64,000 nt of DNA from an uncultured Flavobacteriaceae bacterium (GCA_947497245.1 CANMFO010000002.1:124001-188000), one strand, 5' to 3'; numbered from the stretch's first letter, positions 34,513 through 43,759 are shown. The notes: generated by a model not told the origin, from the sequence alone. A program made the numbers and translations.

Positions 34513-34809
34513 ATGGCAGTTCGAAACGTTTTTAAGGCATTGAGCGACCAAAGTCGATTTGATATGGTGGTGCAATTGGGGGAAGGCCCCTGTACCGTTG
34601 ATGAACTTAGAACAAGATTGGATATCAGTCAATCGTCCACTTCACAGCATCTGAAAATATTGCATGAGGCCGGTTTGGTTTCCTATTCCAGGCACGGAAA
34701 TTTCAGGACCTATACCCTTAGAAAAAATGAATTGAAAAAGGCGATGCACTTTTTCGACGATCTATGGGACGATGGACTGGAAAGGTTAAAACGGAATTTA
34801 GAAAGTTAA
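34513..34809 (+). CDS. ArsR-family HTH regulator
   Basis: The product has 98 aa from ATG at 34513. It carries the winged helix of ArsR proteins: FKALSDQSRFDMVVQL, VDELRTRLDISQSSTSQHLKIL and HEAGLVSYSRHGNFRTYTL. No metal-binding CxC is seen, so it belongs to the metal-independent group often paired with SRPBCC genes. The next gene, an SRPBCC protein, starts 1 bp after its stop. Likely an autorepressor. Confidence 0.9.
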   Translation: MAVRNVFKALSDQSRFDMVVQLGEGPCTVDELRTRLDISQSSTSQHLKILHEAGLVSYSRHGNFRTYTLRKNELKKAMHFFDDLWDDGLERLKRNLES

Positions 34810-34810
34810 A

Positions 34811-35194
34811 ATGGACAATATACTACGCAAGGAAATCTGGATAAGAACTTCCATCGAAAAAGTTTTTGCCTGTTTCACGAAGTCGGAGGCCATGTTGGAA
34901 TGGCATGGCAAAGAGATAGAGCTCGATCCCGTACCTGGCGGCATTTATAAAGTCGTTTTTGAGGATGGTACGGTCATTTTGGGAAAGTACAGGGAGGTCG
35001 AAATGAACAAGCGGGTGGTCTATACCGCAAGTTATGGGACCGTGGACAGTTTGATAGCGATCGATTTTATCGAGGAAAATGGGGGTGTAAGGATAAAGAT
35101 CAAGCAGCAGTTTTCCCCGGGTCAGGACACCTCGCCCTTTGATGCGGGCTGGGACCATTTCCTGGATCTGCTCAGGGAACTGCTGACTTCGTAG
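34811..35194 (+). CDS. SRPBCC/AHSA1-family protein
   Basis: The product has 127 aa with IRTSIEKVFACFTKSEAMLEWHG at the N-terminus, PGGIYKVVFED in the middle and a C-terminal GWDHFLDLLREL helix, all AHSA1 features. The two-gene ArsR-SRPBCC operon is widespread; the ligand or activity is usually unknown. Confidence 0.9.
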   Translation: MDNILRKEIWIRTSIEKVFACFTKSEAMLEWHGKEIELDPVPGGIYKVVFEDGTVILGKYREVEMNKRVVYTASYGTVDSLIAIDFIEENGGVRIKIKQQFSPGQDTSPFDAGWDHFLDLLRELLTS

Positions 35195-35297
35195 CCTAGG
35201 GTCGGCCACCGCTGGACATGTGCTATGTGGAAGTTGTAAAGGAGGGCAACAAAAGGCTCCTTGGGAGTCACGATTCCAAAACAAGGGGCGCACCATA

Positions 35298-36218
35298 TTA
35301 GGATGCCAATTTATTTTGCCTAAACTTCAATGGTGTTTGATGCACCTTCTTTTTAAAAACACGGTTGAACGCCGCCTCCGATCGGTACCCAACACTTTCG
35401 GCAATTTCACCAACTGATGCTTTGCTCTGCTCCAATAACTCCTTTGCCCGGATAATGCGCCAATCCGTAACATAGCTCAAGGGAGTTGCCCCGACCAGAT
35501 TCTTGAACCTGTTGCTAAAACCGGTCCTCGACATACCGGACAACTGCGCCAAGGTAGCGACCTGCCAATTCCTTTCCGGATGGTCGTGGATGCCTTGCAG
35601 CGCCCTGCCTATCCTTTTGTCCTGTAGGGCGGCCAAAAAGCCTTTTCCCGAAGCGTTCTTTTCAACATGGGCACGCAGGGCGTGCACAAACAATATTTCA
35701 CCTAATTTGCCGGTGATGATATGGCTTCCGGAACAGTTGCCTTCGGTTTCCTGCACAACGAGATTCGCGACATTTTCGAGCCAGCTGATCTCTTTGCGCT
35801 CCGAGCCGGTGATATGGATGATCTCTGGCAATTCCCTTATAAATTGGTGGTCAATGGTTCTGTCAAATTCAAAGTGGCCGCAGACCAAAGTGGTTGTAAC
35901 AGATGGGCCCTCGAACAACGATTTTCCGTTCCAAATGGCTTTCACCACATCTTGCCCATTTTTTCTGTGGCTTGAAATGTCGTCGGCCAGCCAATGATCG
36001 TTCCCCAAGGGAAAAATTACGATATCGCCCTCAAATAGCACTATTTGTCCGCTTTTCGTGCTCAGCACACAACGTCCCTTGGTGACCATATGAAACTGGG
36101 CAAAGGGCCCCTTGGGTATGTCCATTCCCCAGGGAGATGGGAAATCGGACTTGAAGTAAACGGCACTTTTCAATTTAACCCTGTCCAGAATACTGCTCAG
36201 CACATCCATAGGCATCAA
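35298..36218 (-). CDS. AraC-family regulator with cupin-type N-terminus
   Basis: The product has 306 aa (starts at Met1, Met2 or Met4 are all possible). Residues ~1-190 form the AraC_binding/cupin_6 sensor (SPWGMDIPKGPFAQFHMVTKG, FPLGNDHWL). Residues ~205-300 have HTH_18 with VATLAQLSGMSRTGFSNRF and VGEIAESVGYRSEAAFNRVF. It is divergent from the YHS gene across ~90 bp and may control it. Confidence 0.92.
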   Translation of the reverse strand: MMPMDVLSSILDRVKLKSAVYFKSDFPSPWGMDIPKGPFAQFHMVTKGRCVLSTKSGQIVLFEGDIVIFPLGNDHWLADDISSHRKNGQDVVKAIWNGKSLFEGPSVTTTLVCGHFEFDRTIDHQFIRELPEIIHITGSERKEISWLENVANLVVQETEGNCSGSHIITGKLGEILFVHALRAHVEKNASGKGFLAALQDKRIGRALQGIHDHPERNWQVATLAQLSGMSRTGFSNRFKNLVGATPLSYVTDWRIIRAKELLEQSKASVGEIAESVGYRSEAAFNRVFKKKVHQTPLKFRQNKLAS

Positions 36219-36255
36219 TTTGTACGATTAAGCAAATTTAATGTATTTATTGATA

Positions 36256-36285
36256 TTGATAATACAATATGTCACAACATCTTTG
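36256..36285 (+). promoter_or_regulatory. Promoter of the YHS gene
   Basis: TTG at 36256-36258, a 19-bp gap, and CATCTTTG at 36278-36285 (7 of 8 bases of TAnnTTTG) form a good flavobacterial promoter ~25 bp before the ATG at 36310. Confidence 0.55.
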
Positions 36286-36309
36286 TACCATAATTTAAAC
36301 ATATCCAAA

Positions 36310-36768
36310 ATGAAAACTATTGTCACATTGCTTTTTTTAGTACTAAACTTGAATCTTATGTCAGCACAAAAGGTATTTGCCAACACGGACAAAGTCGCCA
36401 ACAACGGTTACGATATTGTTAACTACTTCACCGCAAATTCCGCGGAACGGGGCAGTAAGGATTTTTCGACCACCCATGCCGGGGCAACGTACTATTTTGT
36501 GGGCCAGGAAAACCTCAAGGCCTTTAAGACGGATCCAAAAGCCTATTTGCCCCAGTTCGACGGGTACTGCGCTTTTGCCGTGGCCAAAATGAACCAGAAG
36601 GTACCCGTAGATCCCGAAACTTTTAGGATCGATGATGGAAAACTATACCTGTTCTACAATGATTTTTGGGAGGGAAAACCGTTCAATACGATAATCCCAT
36701 GGATCAACAATGAATCTGAAATGGAAAAATTGGCCACTGCGAACTGGACAACTTTGAAGGACCGTTAA
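36310..36768 (+). CDS. Exported YHS-domain protein
   Basis: The start at 36310 (MKTIVTLLFLVL) gives 152 aa with a signal peptide ending MSAQ. The mature part has NNGYDIVNYFT, then TYYFVGQENLKAFKTDPKAYL and FDGYCAFAVA, the core of YHS domains, which are often tied to metal (copper) handling. A frame upstream to 36241 crosses the promoter and is rejected. Adjacent to a divergent AraC regulator. Confidence 0.88.
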   Translation: MKTIVTLLFLVLNLNLMSAQKVFANTDKVANNGYDIVNYFTANSAERGSKDFSTTHAGATYYFVGQENLKAFKTDPKAYLPQFDGYCAFAVAKMNQKVPVDPETFRIDDGKLYLFYNDFWEGKPFNTIIPWINNESEMEKLATANWTTLKDR

Positions 36769-36793
36769 GGGGGGGCGCGGAGAACTGGCTTTT

Positions 36794-36837
36794 TAAAACC
36801 TGGCGGTTTTTTGGGCGGGGCAGTTTTTTTGCCCCGC
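36794..36837. terminator. Convergent terminators between YHS and deacetylase genes
   Basis: AAAACC-TGGC-GGTTTTTT (36795-36812) gives a small stem and T-run for the plus-strand gene. GCGGGGCA and TGCCCCGC (36815-36837) form an 8-bp GC stem around a T-rich loop directly at the stop of the minus-strand deacetylase. Confidence 0.6.
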
Positions 36838-37803
36838 TCACAGCCCTAGGCTATCCATTTTTCCCTTTTCGTACCGACTGTCCTCAGCGGGATATCTCAA
36901 GGAGCCGTCATATTTTCCGGACTGTTTGGCCATGGACCAGATCAAGCTCTCCCCGGCAAAACCGGCATCGGGGATTTTTTCGAACACCTTGTCACGGTAC
37001 GCTTGGTCGGCATGTACGGTCTCCCAACCCTCTTCTTTGAACTTTTCGATAAGATCGTCCAGAAATAGGGCGGATGTCAAATTGTGGTGGAGCAGGAGCG
37101 TGTGGGCGATATGCCTTTCGTTCATCTCGTACGAAAGCTTTTCATAGTAGTTGGCCCTTTCCATGATATGCTGTAGATAAAAGTCCCTGAACCTTTCGAT
37201 CTCGGCTTTTTCAACGCCCACTTCCTTGATCCTTTTGATCAGACGGGCATTGACGAACCAATCGGATGCATCAATGGTCACGTAGCCGTTCGTGTAACCG
37301 TTCGAGCGGAGAATGTTCCTGATACTGTCTACCTTGGATTTGTTCTGCCCCTCCTTCAAATAGGGAAATCGGAACAGTTTAACACTGTTGCCGAGTCCAG
37401 AAATTATGGAATCGGTCTTTTTCAGTTCCTTCTCAAATAGGGAAGCGGTATTTTTTTCAGAGCTGAAGTTCAGATGCGCAAAGGAATGGTTGGCCAGGCT
37501 ATGGCCCCTATCGTCCCAGCTTTTCAGCAGAAACTGGCCCTTTTCATCCAATTTGTTCTTGCCGGTAACGAAAAAAACGGCCTTTAGATCTTCATTTTCG
37601 AGATGCGACAGTATCATTTCGTTCCATTCCCCAAATTTGAAACCCGCTATGTCGGAGGTGGCCCCGTCGTCGAAGGTAAAACTGACCATGGGTCCGGCAA
37701 CTGTTTCGGTACTTGCAGTTTGTTCCCGTGGGTTGGATGTCGAGGATTTGCACCCGAACAAAAGTATCGGGATAAAAATGAATAGCTGCAGCTTTCGTGT
37801 CAT
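36838..37803 (-). CDS. Polysaccharide deacetylase-family lipoprotein
   Basis: The start at 37803 (MTRKLQLFIFIPILLFGC) gives 321 aa with lipobox Cys18. NodB-homology motifs are VSFTFDDG (catalytic base and metal Asp) and HSLANHSFAHLNF (HxxxH metal ligands). A later RFPYLKEG supplies the RxPY motif, and HTLLLHHN the C-terminal His. The enzyme removes acetyl groups from a GlcNAc-like polymer or a related N-acyl substrate at the envelope. Confidence 0.9.
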   Translation of the reverse strand: MTRKLQLFIFIPILLFGCKSSTSNPREQTASTETVAGPMVSFTFDDGATSDIAGFKFGEWNEMILSHLENEDLKAVFFVTGKNKLDEKGQFLLKSWDDRGHSLANHSFAHLNFSSEKNTASLFEKELKKTDSIISGLGNSVKLFRFPYLKEGQNKSKVDSIRNILRSNGYTNGYVTIDASDWFVNARLIKRIKEVGVEKAEIERFRDFYLQHIMERANYYEKLSYEMNERHIAHTLLLHHNLTSALFLDDLIEKFKEEGWETVHADQAYRDKVFEKIPDAGFAGESLIWSMAKQSGKYDGSLRYPAEDSRYEKGKMDSLGL

Positions 37804-37976
37804 TGGTTTCAAAATATATGCCTTGGTTCCGGCCGGGTTCGGGACCAGTGGATTGCGCGGTCCAAAGGTAGGGTTTTTAGGGCTGGTGGATCTTGGACTG
37901 CGCAGCGCGGCCCTGTCCCAAGGTTGGGGCAACCCTTTTGCAAGTTGTTGCGTCTTATCAATTGTACAGACCCATT

Positions 37977-39158
37977 ATGTCCAAAATTTTGAACAAACGG
38001 CTCCACTATATAGATTGGCTACGCGTACTGGCCTTCATAACGCTTATCCTGTTCCATTGTGCCGTTCCCTTCGTGGAACATTACGACTGGGAGATAAACA
38101 ATGACGAAACCTCACCATCTATTACCCGTATCATCTGGTGGACCCATCAATGGCGATTGCCCCTGTTGTTCTTTATTGCGGGTGTGGGAGTCCGTTTTTC
38201 GTTGCAGAAACGATCGGTTCCTGCCTTTATCGGGGAACGTTTTGTACGCCTGTTCATTCCCCTGTGCTTTGCCATATTCTTCATAACCCCGGTCCAGGTC
38301 TACTTTGAATGGCTGCAGGAGGGAAGGATCAATATGGGTTTTTTGGAGTTCTATCCTTCTGTTTACGAGATCGTGCCCTATCCCGATGGGGCATTTACCT
38401 GGAGCCATATGTGGTTTGTGGCCTATCTTTTCGTTTTTACCCTGGTGCTGCTGCCCATTTTTTCCCTTTCAAAAACGAAATTGCCCGATCGTTTTATACC
38501 CGGTTTGAACCGCACATTTTCCAATCCTATCGCCCACCTCACGATGGCCCTGCCGTTTGTGGGCTATTTCTATTGGTTATATCTGGATTGGCCGGAACAG
38601 GGAAGTTTGATAAACGATTGGTTCGTCTTTAGCTCGTCCATTACATTTTACCTCTTCGGGTTCCTTTTGGGCGGGGTGGCCTCTTTTTGGGAAAATTGCC
38701 TCAGGTACAGAAAATTGTTTTTGATCATCGCATCCCTTTTGGCCGTGGTCTTGATCTGGAAGTATTATTGGAATTGGCAACTTTATCGGCCCACGGCCCA
38801 AGCGGGCAGTCTATATGCCTATGGGCTGTTGGACGGTTTTCACATTTGGACGATTATCCTATCGGCCATTGGATACACCATGAAATACCTGAATTTTTCA
38901 AACCGGTACCTAAGTTATCTGAATACGGCCGTCTATCCATTTTATATTGTCCATCAAGCCGTTATCGTGGCCTCGGGATACTATGTCCTACAATGGGATA
39001 TCGGCATTGGGGCCAAGCTCATCGTATTGGTGGTGCTGTGTGTCGCCACCATTTGGATACTGTACCATTTCCTTATTCGAAAAACCGTCGTCAGCCGGAT
39101 TCTTTTTGGTATGAAATGGAACCTGGGAAGAGATCCAAGATCGGGACAGGGCCCTTAA
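37977..39158 (+). CDS. Acyltransferase-3 family membrane protein
   Basis: The start at 37977 (MSKILNKRLHYIDWLRVL) gives 393 aa; the 28 upstream residues of the frame look non-coding. About ten TM helices. RLHYIDWLRVLAFITLILFHC and the THQWRLPLLFFIAGVGVRFSL stretch match the Acyl_transf_3 pattern. Family members O-acylate surface glycans or lipids. It is head to head with the deacetylase gene. Confidence 0.9.
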   Translation: MSKILNKRLHYIDWLRVLAFITLILFHCAVPFVEHYDWEINNDETSPSITRIIWWTHQWRLPLLFFIAGVGVRFSLQKRSVPAFIGERFVRLFIPLCFAIFFITPVQVYFEWLQEGRINMGFLEFYPSVYEIVPYPDGAFTWSHMWFVAYLFVFTLVLLPIFSLSKTKLPDRFIPGLNRTFSNPIAHLTMALPFVGYFYWLYLDWPEQGSLINDWFVFSSSITFYLFGFLLGGVASFWENCLRYRKLFLIIASLLAVVLIWKYYWNWQLYRPTAQAGSLYAYGLLDGFHIWTIILSAIGYTMKYLNFSNRYLSYLNTAVYPFYIVHQAVIVASGYYVLQWDIGIGAKLIVLVVLCVATIWILYHFLIRKTVVSRILFGMKWNLGRDPRSGQGP

Positions 39159-39240
39159 GATGCGTCGCGACCTTCCGCACGCACGGCCACAGGTGGGTAG
39201 TAAGGTCCCCAAATGGGGTATATGTCGCGGGACGTTTTTA

Positions 39241-39588
39241 TCAAAGGGCCAGATCGTTCATCCAATCGTCGCTCCACTCACATATTTTATCCAAGACAGG
39301 GAGCAGCTCCAATCCTTTTTTGGATAGGTAATATTCCACCCTTGGAGGGCTTTCATTGTATTTTTTCCGTACGACCAATCCGTCACTTTCCAATTCCCTT
39401 AACTGCTCCACCAGCACTCTTTTGGAGATATAGTGCAAGATGGCATTTATCCTTCCGAAGCGCAAGGGCCTATTATCGAACTTGGTCCCTATCAGGTAAA
39501 TGATCAAGGGTTTCCATTTGCTCCCGATAATGTTCATGGCCCTTGTCAAAGGGCAGTTGCTTGGATTTTCGATTACGGTCCTTCCCAT
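39241..39588 (-). CDS. HxlR-family transcriptional regulator
   Basis: The product has 115 aa with the HxlR winged helix: NCPLTRAMNIIGSKWKPLIIY, ISKRVLVEQLRELESDGLV and PPRVEYYLSKKG. Cys12 corresponds to the redox- or aldehyde-sensing Cys seen in several family members. It is divergent from an SRPBCC gene, its likely target. Confidence 0.93.
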   Translation of the reverse strand: MGRTVIENPSNCPLTRAMNIIGSKWKPLIIYLIGTKFDNRPLRFGRINAILHYISKRVLVEQLRELESDGLVVRKKYNESPPRVEYYLSKKGLELLPVLDKICEWSDDWMNDLAL

Positions 39589-39619
39589 AGGTTACTTTTA
39601 GGTCACCACAAATTCCCTG

Positions 39620-39647
39620 TATTTTTATCCCAATGGTTACAAAAATA
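39620..39647. promoter_or_regulatory. TATTTTT/AAAAATA inverted repeat in HxlR-SRPBCC spacer
   Basis: The arms 39620-39626 and 39641-39647 are perfect 7-bp complements, 14 bp apart. A third TATTTTTAT copy follows near 39660. A candidate HxlR operator in the 98-bp divergent spacer. Confidence 0.45.
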
Positions 39648-39686
39648 AACTATTAAGGGTATTTTTATGGGACCAATACCCCAAGG

Positions 39687-40133
39687 ATGCAAAAGACCCT
39701 ACATTTTATCGGAGCAAAAACGACCAAGGAAGCCATGTTCCGGGCCATTTCAACCCCCGAAGGGCTCCGGGAATGGTGGGCGACCAGTGCCGATGGGGAA
39801 GTGGTGGAGGGAGGTACCCTGAACCTGGTCTTTGACCGATTGACCACCCTGAAGTTCAGGTACGATCAAATAGTGCCACCAACAAAACTGGTGATCAGCT
39901 GCTTCGACAGTTTTAAATCTTGGGACAAAACACAACTGGTCTTTGAAATTGAGGAGCGGGAAGGGCAGGTGTTCCTGACGCATACCCACCAAAACATTCC
40001 CGATGGCGACATGGAATCCCTGTCTTATTTTTCGACTAAATGGACGGTTTACCTCTTGAGCCTTAAGCAATATCTGGAAACGGGAAAGGGGACCCCCTAT
40101 CCGAACGAACCGAAGCTGTACCACGGCGATTAG
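39687..40133 (+). CDS. SRPBCC/AHSA1-family protein
   Basis: The product has 148 aa. TTKEAMFRAISTPEGLREWWA, then GGTLNLVFD and the final STKWTVYLLSLKQYLETG are AHSA1 marks. It is the third SRPBCC gene in the window and is divergent from HxlR. A role in ligand binding or stress is likely but unspecified. Confidence 0.9.
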   Translation: MQKTLHFIGAKTTKEAMFRAISTPEGLREWWATSADGEVVEGGTLNLVFDRLTTLKFRYDQIVPPTKLVISCFDSFKSWDKTQLVFEIEEREGQVFLTHTHQNIPDGDMESLSYFSTKWTVYLLSLKQYLETGKGTPYPNEPKLYHGD

Positions 40134-40207
40134 TTTCCTTGGCGTACGGCATGGGCAAATGCGTGTCGTGGGGGTGCCCCATACCTTGTTCCGCGCCCAG
40201 GTGTTGA

Positions 40208-40440
40208 TCAGGGTTTCCAGGGACCCTCTTGGGTAACATTGACAAAAGATTTCACATCATAGCGGTACAGCCCCCCAAAACCGCCCAGCCAAAGTTGCCC
40301 TTTCCAATCCTCGATGATCGAATGCACCCCGTTCATCGGCAGGCCTTCGCTTTTATGGAAATTGGTAAAAGATGTTCCGTCGTAGCGATATATACCGGCG
40401 TTTTCCATGGGAAACCAGAAGTTGACCGATCGATCAGTTT
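40208..40440 (-). pseudogene. Remnant of a two-component-regulator beta-propeller gene
   Basis: The minus strand reads VNFWFPMENAGIYRYDG, then GVHSIIEDWKGQLWLGGFGG and LYRYDVKSF before a stop at 40208. These are two blades of a Reg_prop-type propeller (N.WFGT..G.YRYDG; I.ED..G.LW.GT..G). The reading begins inside the 3' end of the serine hydrolase, in a different frame, with no start or remaining blades. Most likely a deletion left this fragment fused to the hydrolase end. Confidence 0.65.
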
Positions 40441-41540
40441 TTGGTAAGGGAGGCCTTTTCTCCGCGGCTTGTTTCCACCTCCTTTATTTCGTCAACGATA
40501 TTTTCTGCGACAGCCTCCAAGATGTCCCCTGTATCATCGAAACTGGCATTGCTCAAGATGGATATGCCCATATTGTGTTTCGGGTATATCATCAACCAAT
40601 TCTGCATTCCAAAGATTCCCCCGTGATGCCGATAGATGGTGTTGTCGCCCTCTTTTAGGATGTTCCAGTGATAGCCGATCGAAAAACCGTAGGGGGTTTC
40701 AAAAAAGTCTTTATGGGATTCTTGTACCATTGCATTGGTCCCGTCCAGGTGCAAGCGCATGTATTTCATCAGGTCCAAGGTTGTGGAATGCAGACCTATG
40801 GTACCGCCCCATAGGTTCCGTTCAAAATTCGGCATGGGCTCGTTTTCACCGTTATAGCCCTTGACCAGGCGTAATTTTTCTTCATCGTTCAGTTCAAATT
40901 TTGTGTGCCCCATCTTGTTCGGGCCGAGGATAAATTTGCCCACCAGCACTTCGTAGGGCGTTCCATAGACTTTTTCCAGGATATACGCCATCAGTTCGGG
41001 CGCGGTATTGGAATAGGCATAGTCCGTTCCAATTTCCGATCCTATCTCTATTTCCTTGAGCCCCTCGAAGAAATCAGGTTTGCTTTCGCCCTTGATCGGA
41101 AAATTCGGAAATCCGCTTGTATGGGTCAGAAGATGCTTTATCGTCACCGGTTTTCCGTTGAACTCCAGGTTGGGGTAGTCTTGGTCCAGATAGGTCCTGA
41201 CATCATCGTCCAAATGGATCTTTTGATCAAGGACAGCCCTGGCCGCAAGGGTCCCCAAAAAGGTTTTGGTGACCGACGCGATCTCGTAGATCGTGGAATC
41301 GTTGGGCGAATTTCCCTTTCCGATCTCGAGCTCACCAAAGTGCTCGGACAGTTCCATATGGTCTTTAAGTACTGCGATGGATACCGAATGGAACCTTTTG
41401 TCCTCAAGGAGCTCCCGGGCATTTTTTGCGATTACGGATGAGATTTTTTGGTAGGGGGTCCCCGTTTTCTCTTCTTTTTTATGGTCTCTACAACCGTATA
41501 TGGCCATGGCCAAAAAAATCCAAAAAGGGAATTTGTTCAT
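40434..41540 (-). CDS. Class-C beta-lactamase-like serine hydrolase lipoprotein
   Basis: The start at 41540 (MNKFPFWIFLAMAIYGC) gives 368 aa with lipobox Cys17. Motifs: EIASVTKTFLG (SxxK), YAYSNTAPEL (YxN) and YRHHGGIFGMQ (third motif). The protein ends GEKASLTKN* where the propeller remnant begins, so the last few residues may be non-native. Fourth family member in the window. Confidence 0.88.
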   Translation of the reverse strand: MNKFPFWIFLAMAIYGCRDHKKEEKTGTPYQKISSVIAKNARELLEDKRFHSVSIAVLKDHMELSEHFGELEIGKGNSPNDSTIYEIASVTKTFLGTLAARAVLDQKIHLDDDVRTYLDQDYPNLEFNGKPVTIKHLLTHTSGFPNFPIKGESKPDFFEGLKEIEIGSEIGTDYAYSNTAPELMAYILEKVYGTPYEVLVGKFILGPNKMGHTKFELNDEEKLRLVKGYNGENEPMPNFERNLWGGTIGLHSTTLDLMKYMRLHLDGTNAMVQESHKDFFETPYGFSIGYHWNILKEGDNTIYRHHGGIFGMQNWLMIYPKHNMGISILSNASFDDTGDILEAVAENIVDEIKEVETSRGEKASLTKN

Positions 41541-41737
41541 TTGGGGCAGTTTTTTTTCAATGTTCGTCAAGGTAGGTGGTTTATCAAAGTTAGCGCGAAA
41601 TGGGTTACATCCTGCTTTTGGCCCAACCCTATTGACGCGTATTCGGCGCTAATATTGTCTTTGTCAAAGAAACCAAAAAAAACGTTTCAAAAGAAGCCCT
41701 TTTTGTTATGGCTTTTCCCTTTGACATGGCCTTGCCC

Positions 41738-43366
41738 CTATTGCACCTTACTATTCTTATCCAGTTCTTTCGATATGGAAATCGCCTCACCGACAACATC
41801 ATCCGGATAGTCGTTAATTTGTAATATTCGAATTGCGTTTCTTGTCTTTAGCTCGCCCTTCTTAATTTTGTAGTCAAAATCAACTGTTTTTTTATCCACA
41901 ATTTCGCTAAAATGGTATAGATCATATTCTTTGGAGAGCATATCGGCCAATTCTATGTCATGGGTCGATACAAAAACAATATTTCCATTTTTCGCCAATT
42001 TGGACAAAACGGCCTTACCTGCTGAGATCCGCTCTACGGTGTTTGTACCTTTAAATATCTCGTCCAAAAGGAAAAGGCTGGTTTTTTCATTTTCGCCCTC
42101 CCCGACCATCTCCTTAATGGTTAGCACCTCTTCCAAATAATAACTTTTGTCGTTCAATAGGTCATCACTTATCCGTATTGCGGAAAATACCCGAACCAAT
42201 GGAGCACTGAAAAATCTGGCAAAGCAGGTGTTAATGGTAAGCCCTGTGATTACGTTCAATCCAATGGTTCGGATGAACGATGTCTTGCCCGCCATATTGG
42301 AACCTGTAAGTAGTACCGATTTCCCGGAAACATCAATGTTGTTCGTCGTACAATTCGGTATTAAGGGATGATATATTTCCGAAGCACGAATGCTGTTGTC
42401 ATTTTTATCTATTTCGGGAATACAGAAAGTCTCAAGTCCCTCTCTCAGGGAGGCTATGGATATCAACATGTCTATACGTCCAACAAACTCGAAAACGTTT
42501 GCTATTTCCCGCCTTTTTGTATTTAACCTTTTCAGAACTCCGAATAATAACAGGGGTTCCAAAAGGAATAAGATTTTGAAAAGTTCCAAAAGCATCCACG
42601 CTATGGATTCAAATTCCCCTTGAAGTTTTGTCTCCAGTTTAAAAAAGGACATTCTACTTTTAACTTGATCGATGACCTTTATCGATGTCTTTAGATCGGA
42701 ATCTATTGTTTTTAGTGGCCCAATACCGTGCAAGTACCGCGCAATACCGTTTAATCTCAATAGTTGGGGGATTGAACCTATATACTGAAACAAATTTTTC
42801 TTGTTCCAAAAGTGAATTACAAAGTTAATGGCGAACACTCCAATTAAGAGCAGGAGGAATTGGGGCTCAAAAAATAGCAGTATGGAAGACAACAGCCCAG
42901 TAAACGACAATGCTTTGACCACGAAGAACCATTTTGGGGGCTTTGGGTGTTCTTCTTGGAAAAGTTTGGTTATTTGGTAATCGCCATTTTTTTGTAGTTT
43001 TTCCAACTGTGTTTGGATTGAAATTCTCAGATCCGAATCCTTGGTAAGTGTCCTTATGACTTCTTCGTTCAGTGCAGTTCTTCGAGGATCCACCGTGATG
43101 GTCCTGAGGCTGTTATAAAGGTACTGCTGACCTACTCTTGAATTTGTCCTGTCCATAAATAGGAACAATTCCTCAAAATCCAGATCGTTGCATGTCCTGT
43201 CCGATAAAACTTGAAATGCGTTAGAATTATTTTTGTGCCCGAAGTATCTTTCGATTATTTTAAAGTCAAAGGACTCCTCTTTGCACTTTCCAAATGATGC
43301 CCTCAATCTTTCAATTTGTTTCTTCTTATGCTTGAACATCGATTGTGGAACAGGGTTTAAATTCAT
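41738..43366 (-). CDS. MutS-like ATPase with membrane segments
   Basis: The product has 542 aa. The N-terminal third has a MutS-core-like helical part and two hydrophobic helices (VVKALSFTGLLSSILLFF and FLLLLIGVFAINFVI). The C-terminus is the MutS ATPase: LLTGSNMAGKTSFIRTIG (Walker A), SLFLLDEIFKGTNTVER (Walker B/signature) and FVSTHDIEL (switch His). The mismatch-recognition and clamp domains of MutS1 are absent. This class is common in Bacteroidota and is not established as a repair protein; the TM segments suggest action at the membrane. AT-rich. Confidence 0.85.
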   Translation of the reverse strand: MNLNPVPQSMFKHKKKQIERLRASFGKCKEESFDFKIIERYFGHKNNSNAFQVLSDRTCNDLDFEELFLFMDRTNSRVGQQYLYNSLRTITVDPRRTALNEEVIRTLTKDSDLRISIQTQLEKLQKNGDYQITKLFQEEHPKPPKWFFVVKALSFTGLLSSILLFFEPQFLLLLIGVFAINFVIHFWNKKNLFQYIGSIPQLLRLNGIARYLHGIGPLKTIDSDLKTSIKVIDQVKSRMSFFKLETKLQGEFESIAWMLLELFKILFLLEPLLLFGVLKRLNTKRREIANVFEFVGRIDMLISIASLREGLETFCIPEIDKNDNSIRASEIYHPLIPNCTTNNIDVSGKSVLLTGSNMAGKTSFIRTIGLNVITGLTINTCFARFFSAPLVRVFSAIRISDDLLNDKSYYLEEVLTIKEMVGEGENEKTSLFLLDEIFKGTNTVERISAGKAVLSKLAKNGNIVFVSTHDIELADMLSKEYDLYHFSEIVDKKTVDFDYKIKKGELKTRNAIRILQINDYPDDVVGEAISISKELDKNSKVQ

Positions 43367-43759
43367 GGAATTAGTCTAATTTTAATAAGCTATGTTACAG
43401 AAGAAATCCTTTTGCCCAATTTTATCCTGCTATGCCCTGGTCAAACCGATACTCCAGAATTACCGACCATCCATAGTTCAGTGTTAAAGGTCAAGCGTTC
43501 GGTTCGCATGCAGCAGAGCCTTGGCGTAGGTGTGCCCACTGCTCACTTGTCCGTTCCCTGGAAAAATGTACTTAGCAACTCCTGGAGACTTACTAAGTGA
43601 TTTTTTGGGATTTACTAAGTAACTCCAAAAAACGCCCATATCGCGAGCAGTTCTTTCTTCCATGGATTTCTTTCTTCGACCTTTTTTGTACTTTTATTCG
43701 GAAACCCCGCGAGATCCCATTGCCATTTTATTTTTTAACCATCCAAAAACCACAGACCC
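43367..43759. other. 393-bp divergent spacer with TTACTAAGT repeats
   Basis: It lies between MutS-like (-) and DUF5060 (+). A frame at 43412-43600 has no support. TTACTAAGT occurs at 43590-43598 and 43612-43620, 22 bp apart. The first is part of ACTTA-C-TAAGT, a near-palindrome, and the pair is bracketed by GGAG and CTCC. Candidate binding sites ~140-170 bp before the glycosidase start. Confidence 0.45.

Noticed and set aside
43412-43600. 62-codon plus-strand ORF upstream of DUF5060
   Set aside because: No ribosome site or recognisable pattern; it covers the repeat-bearing control region.
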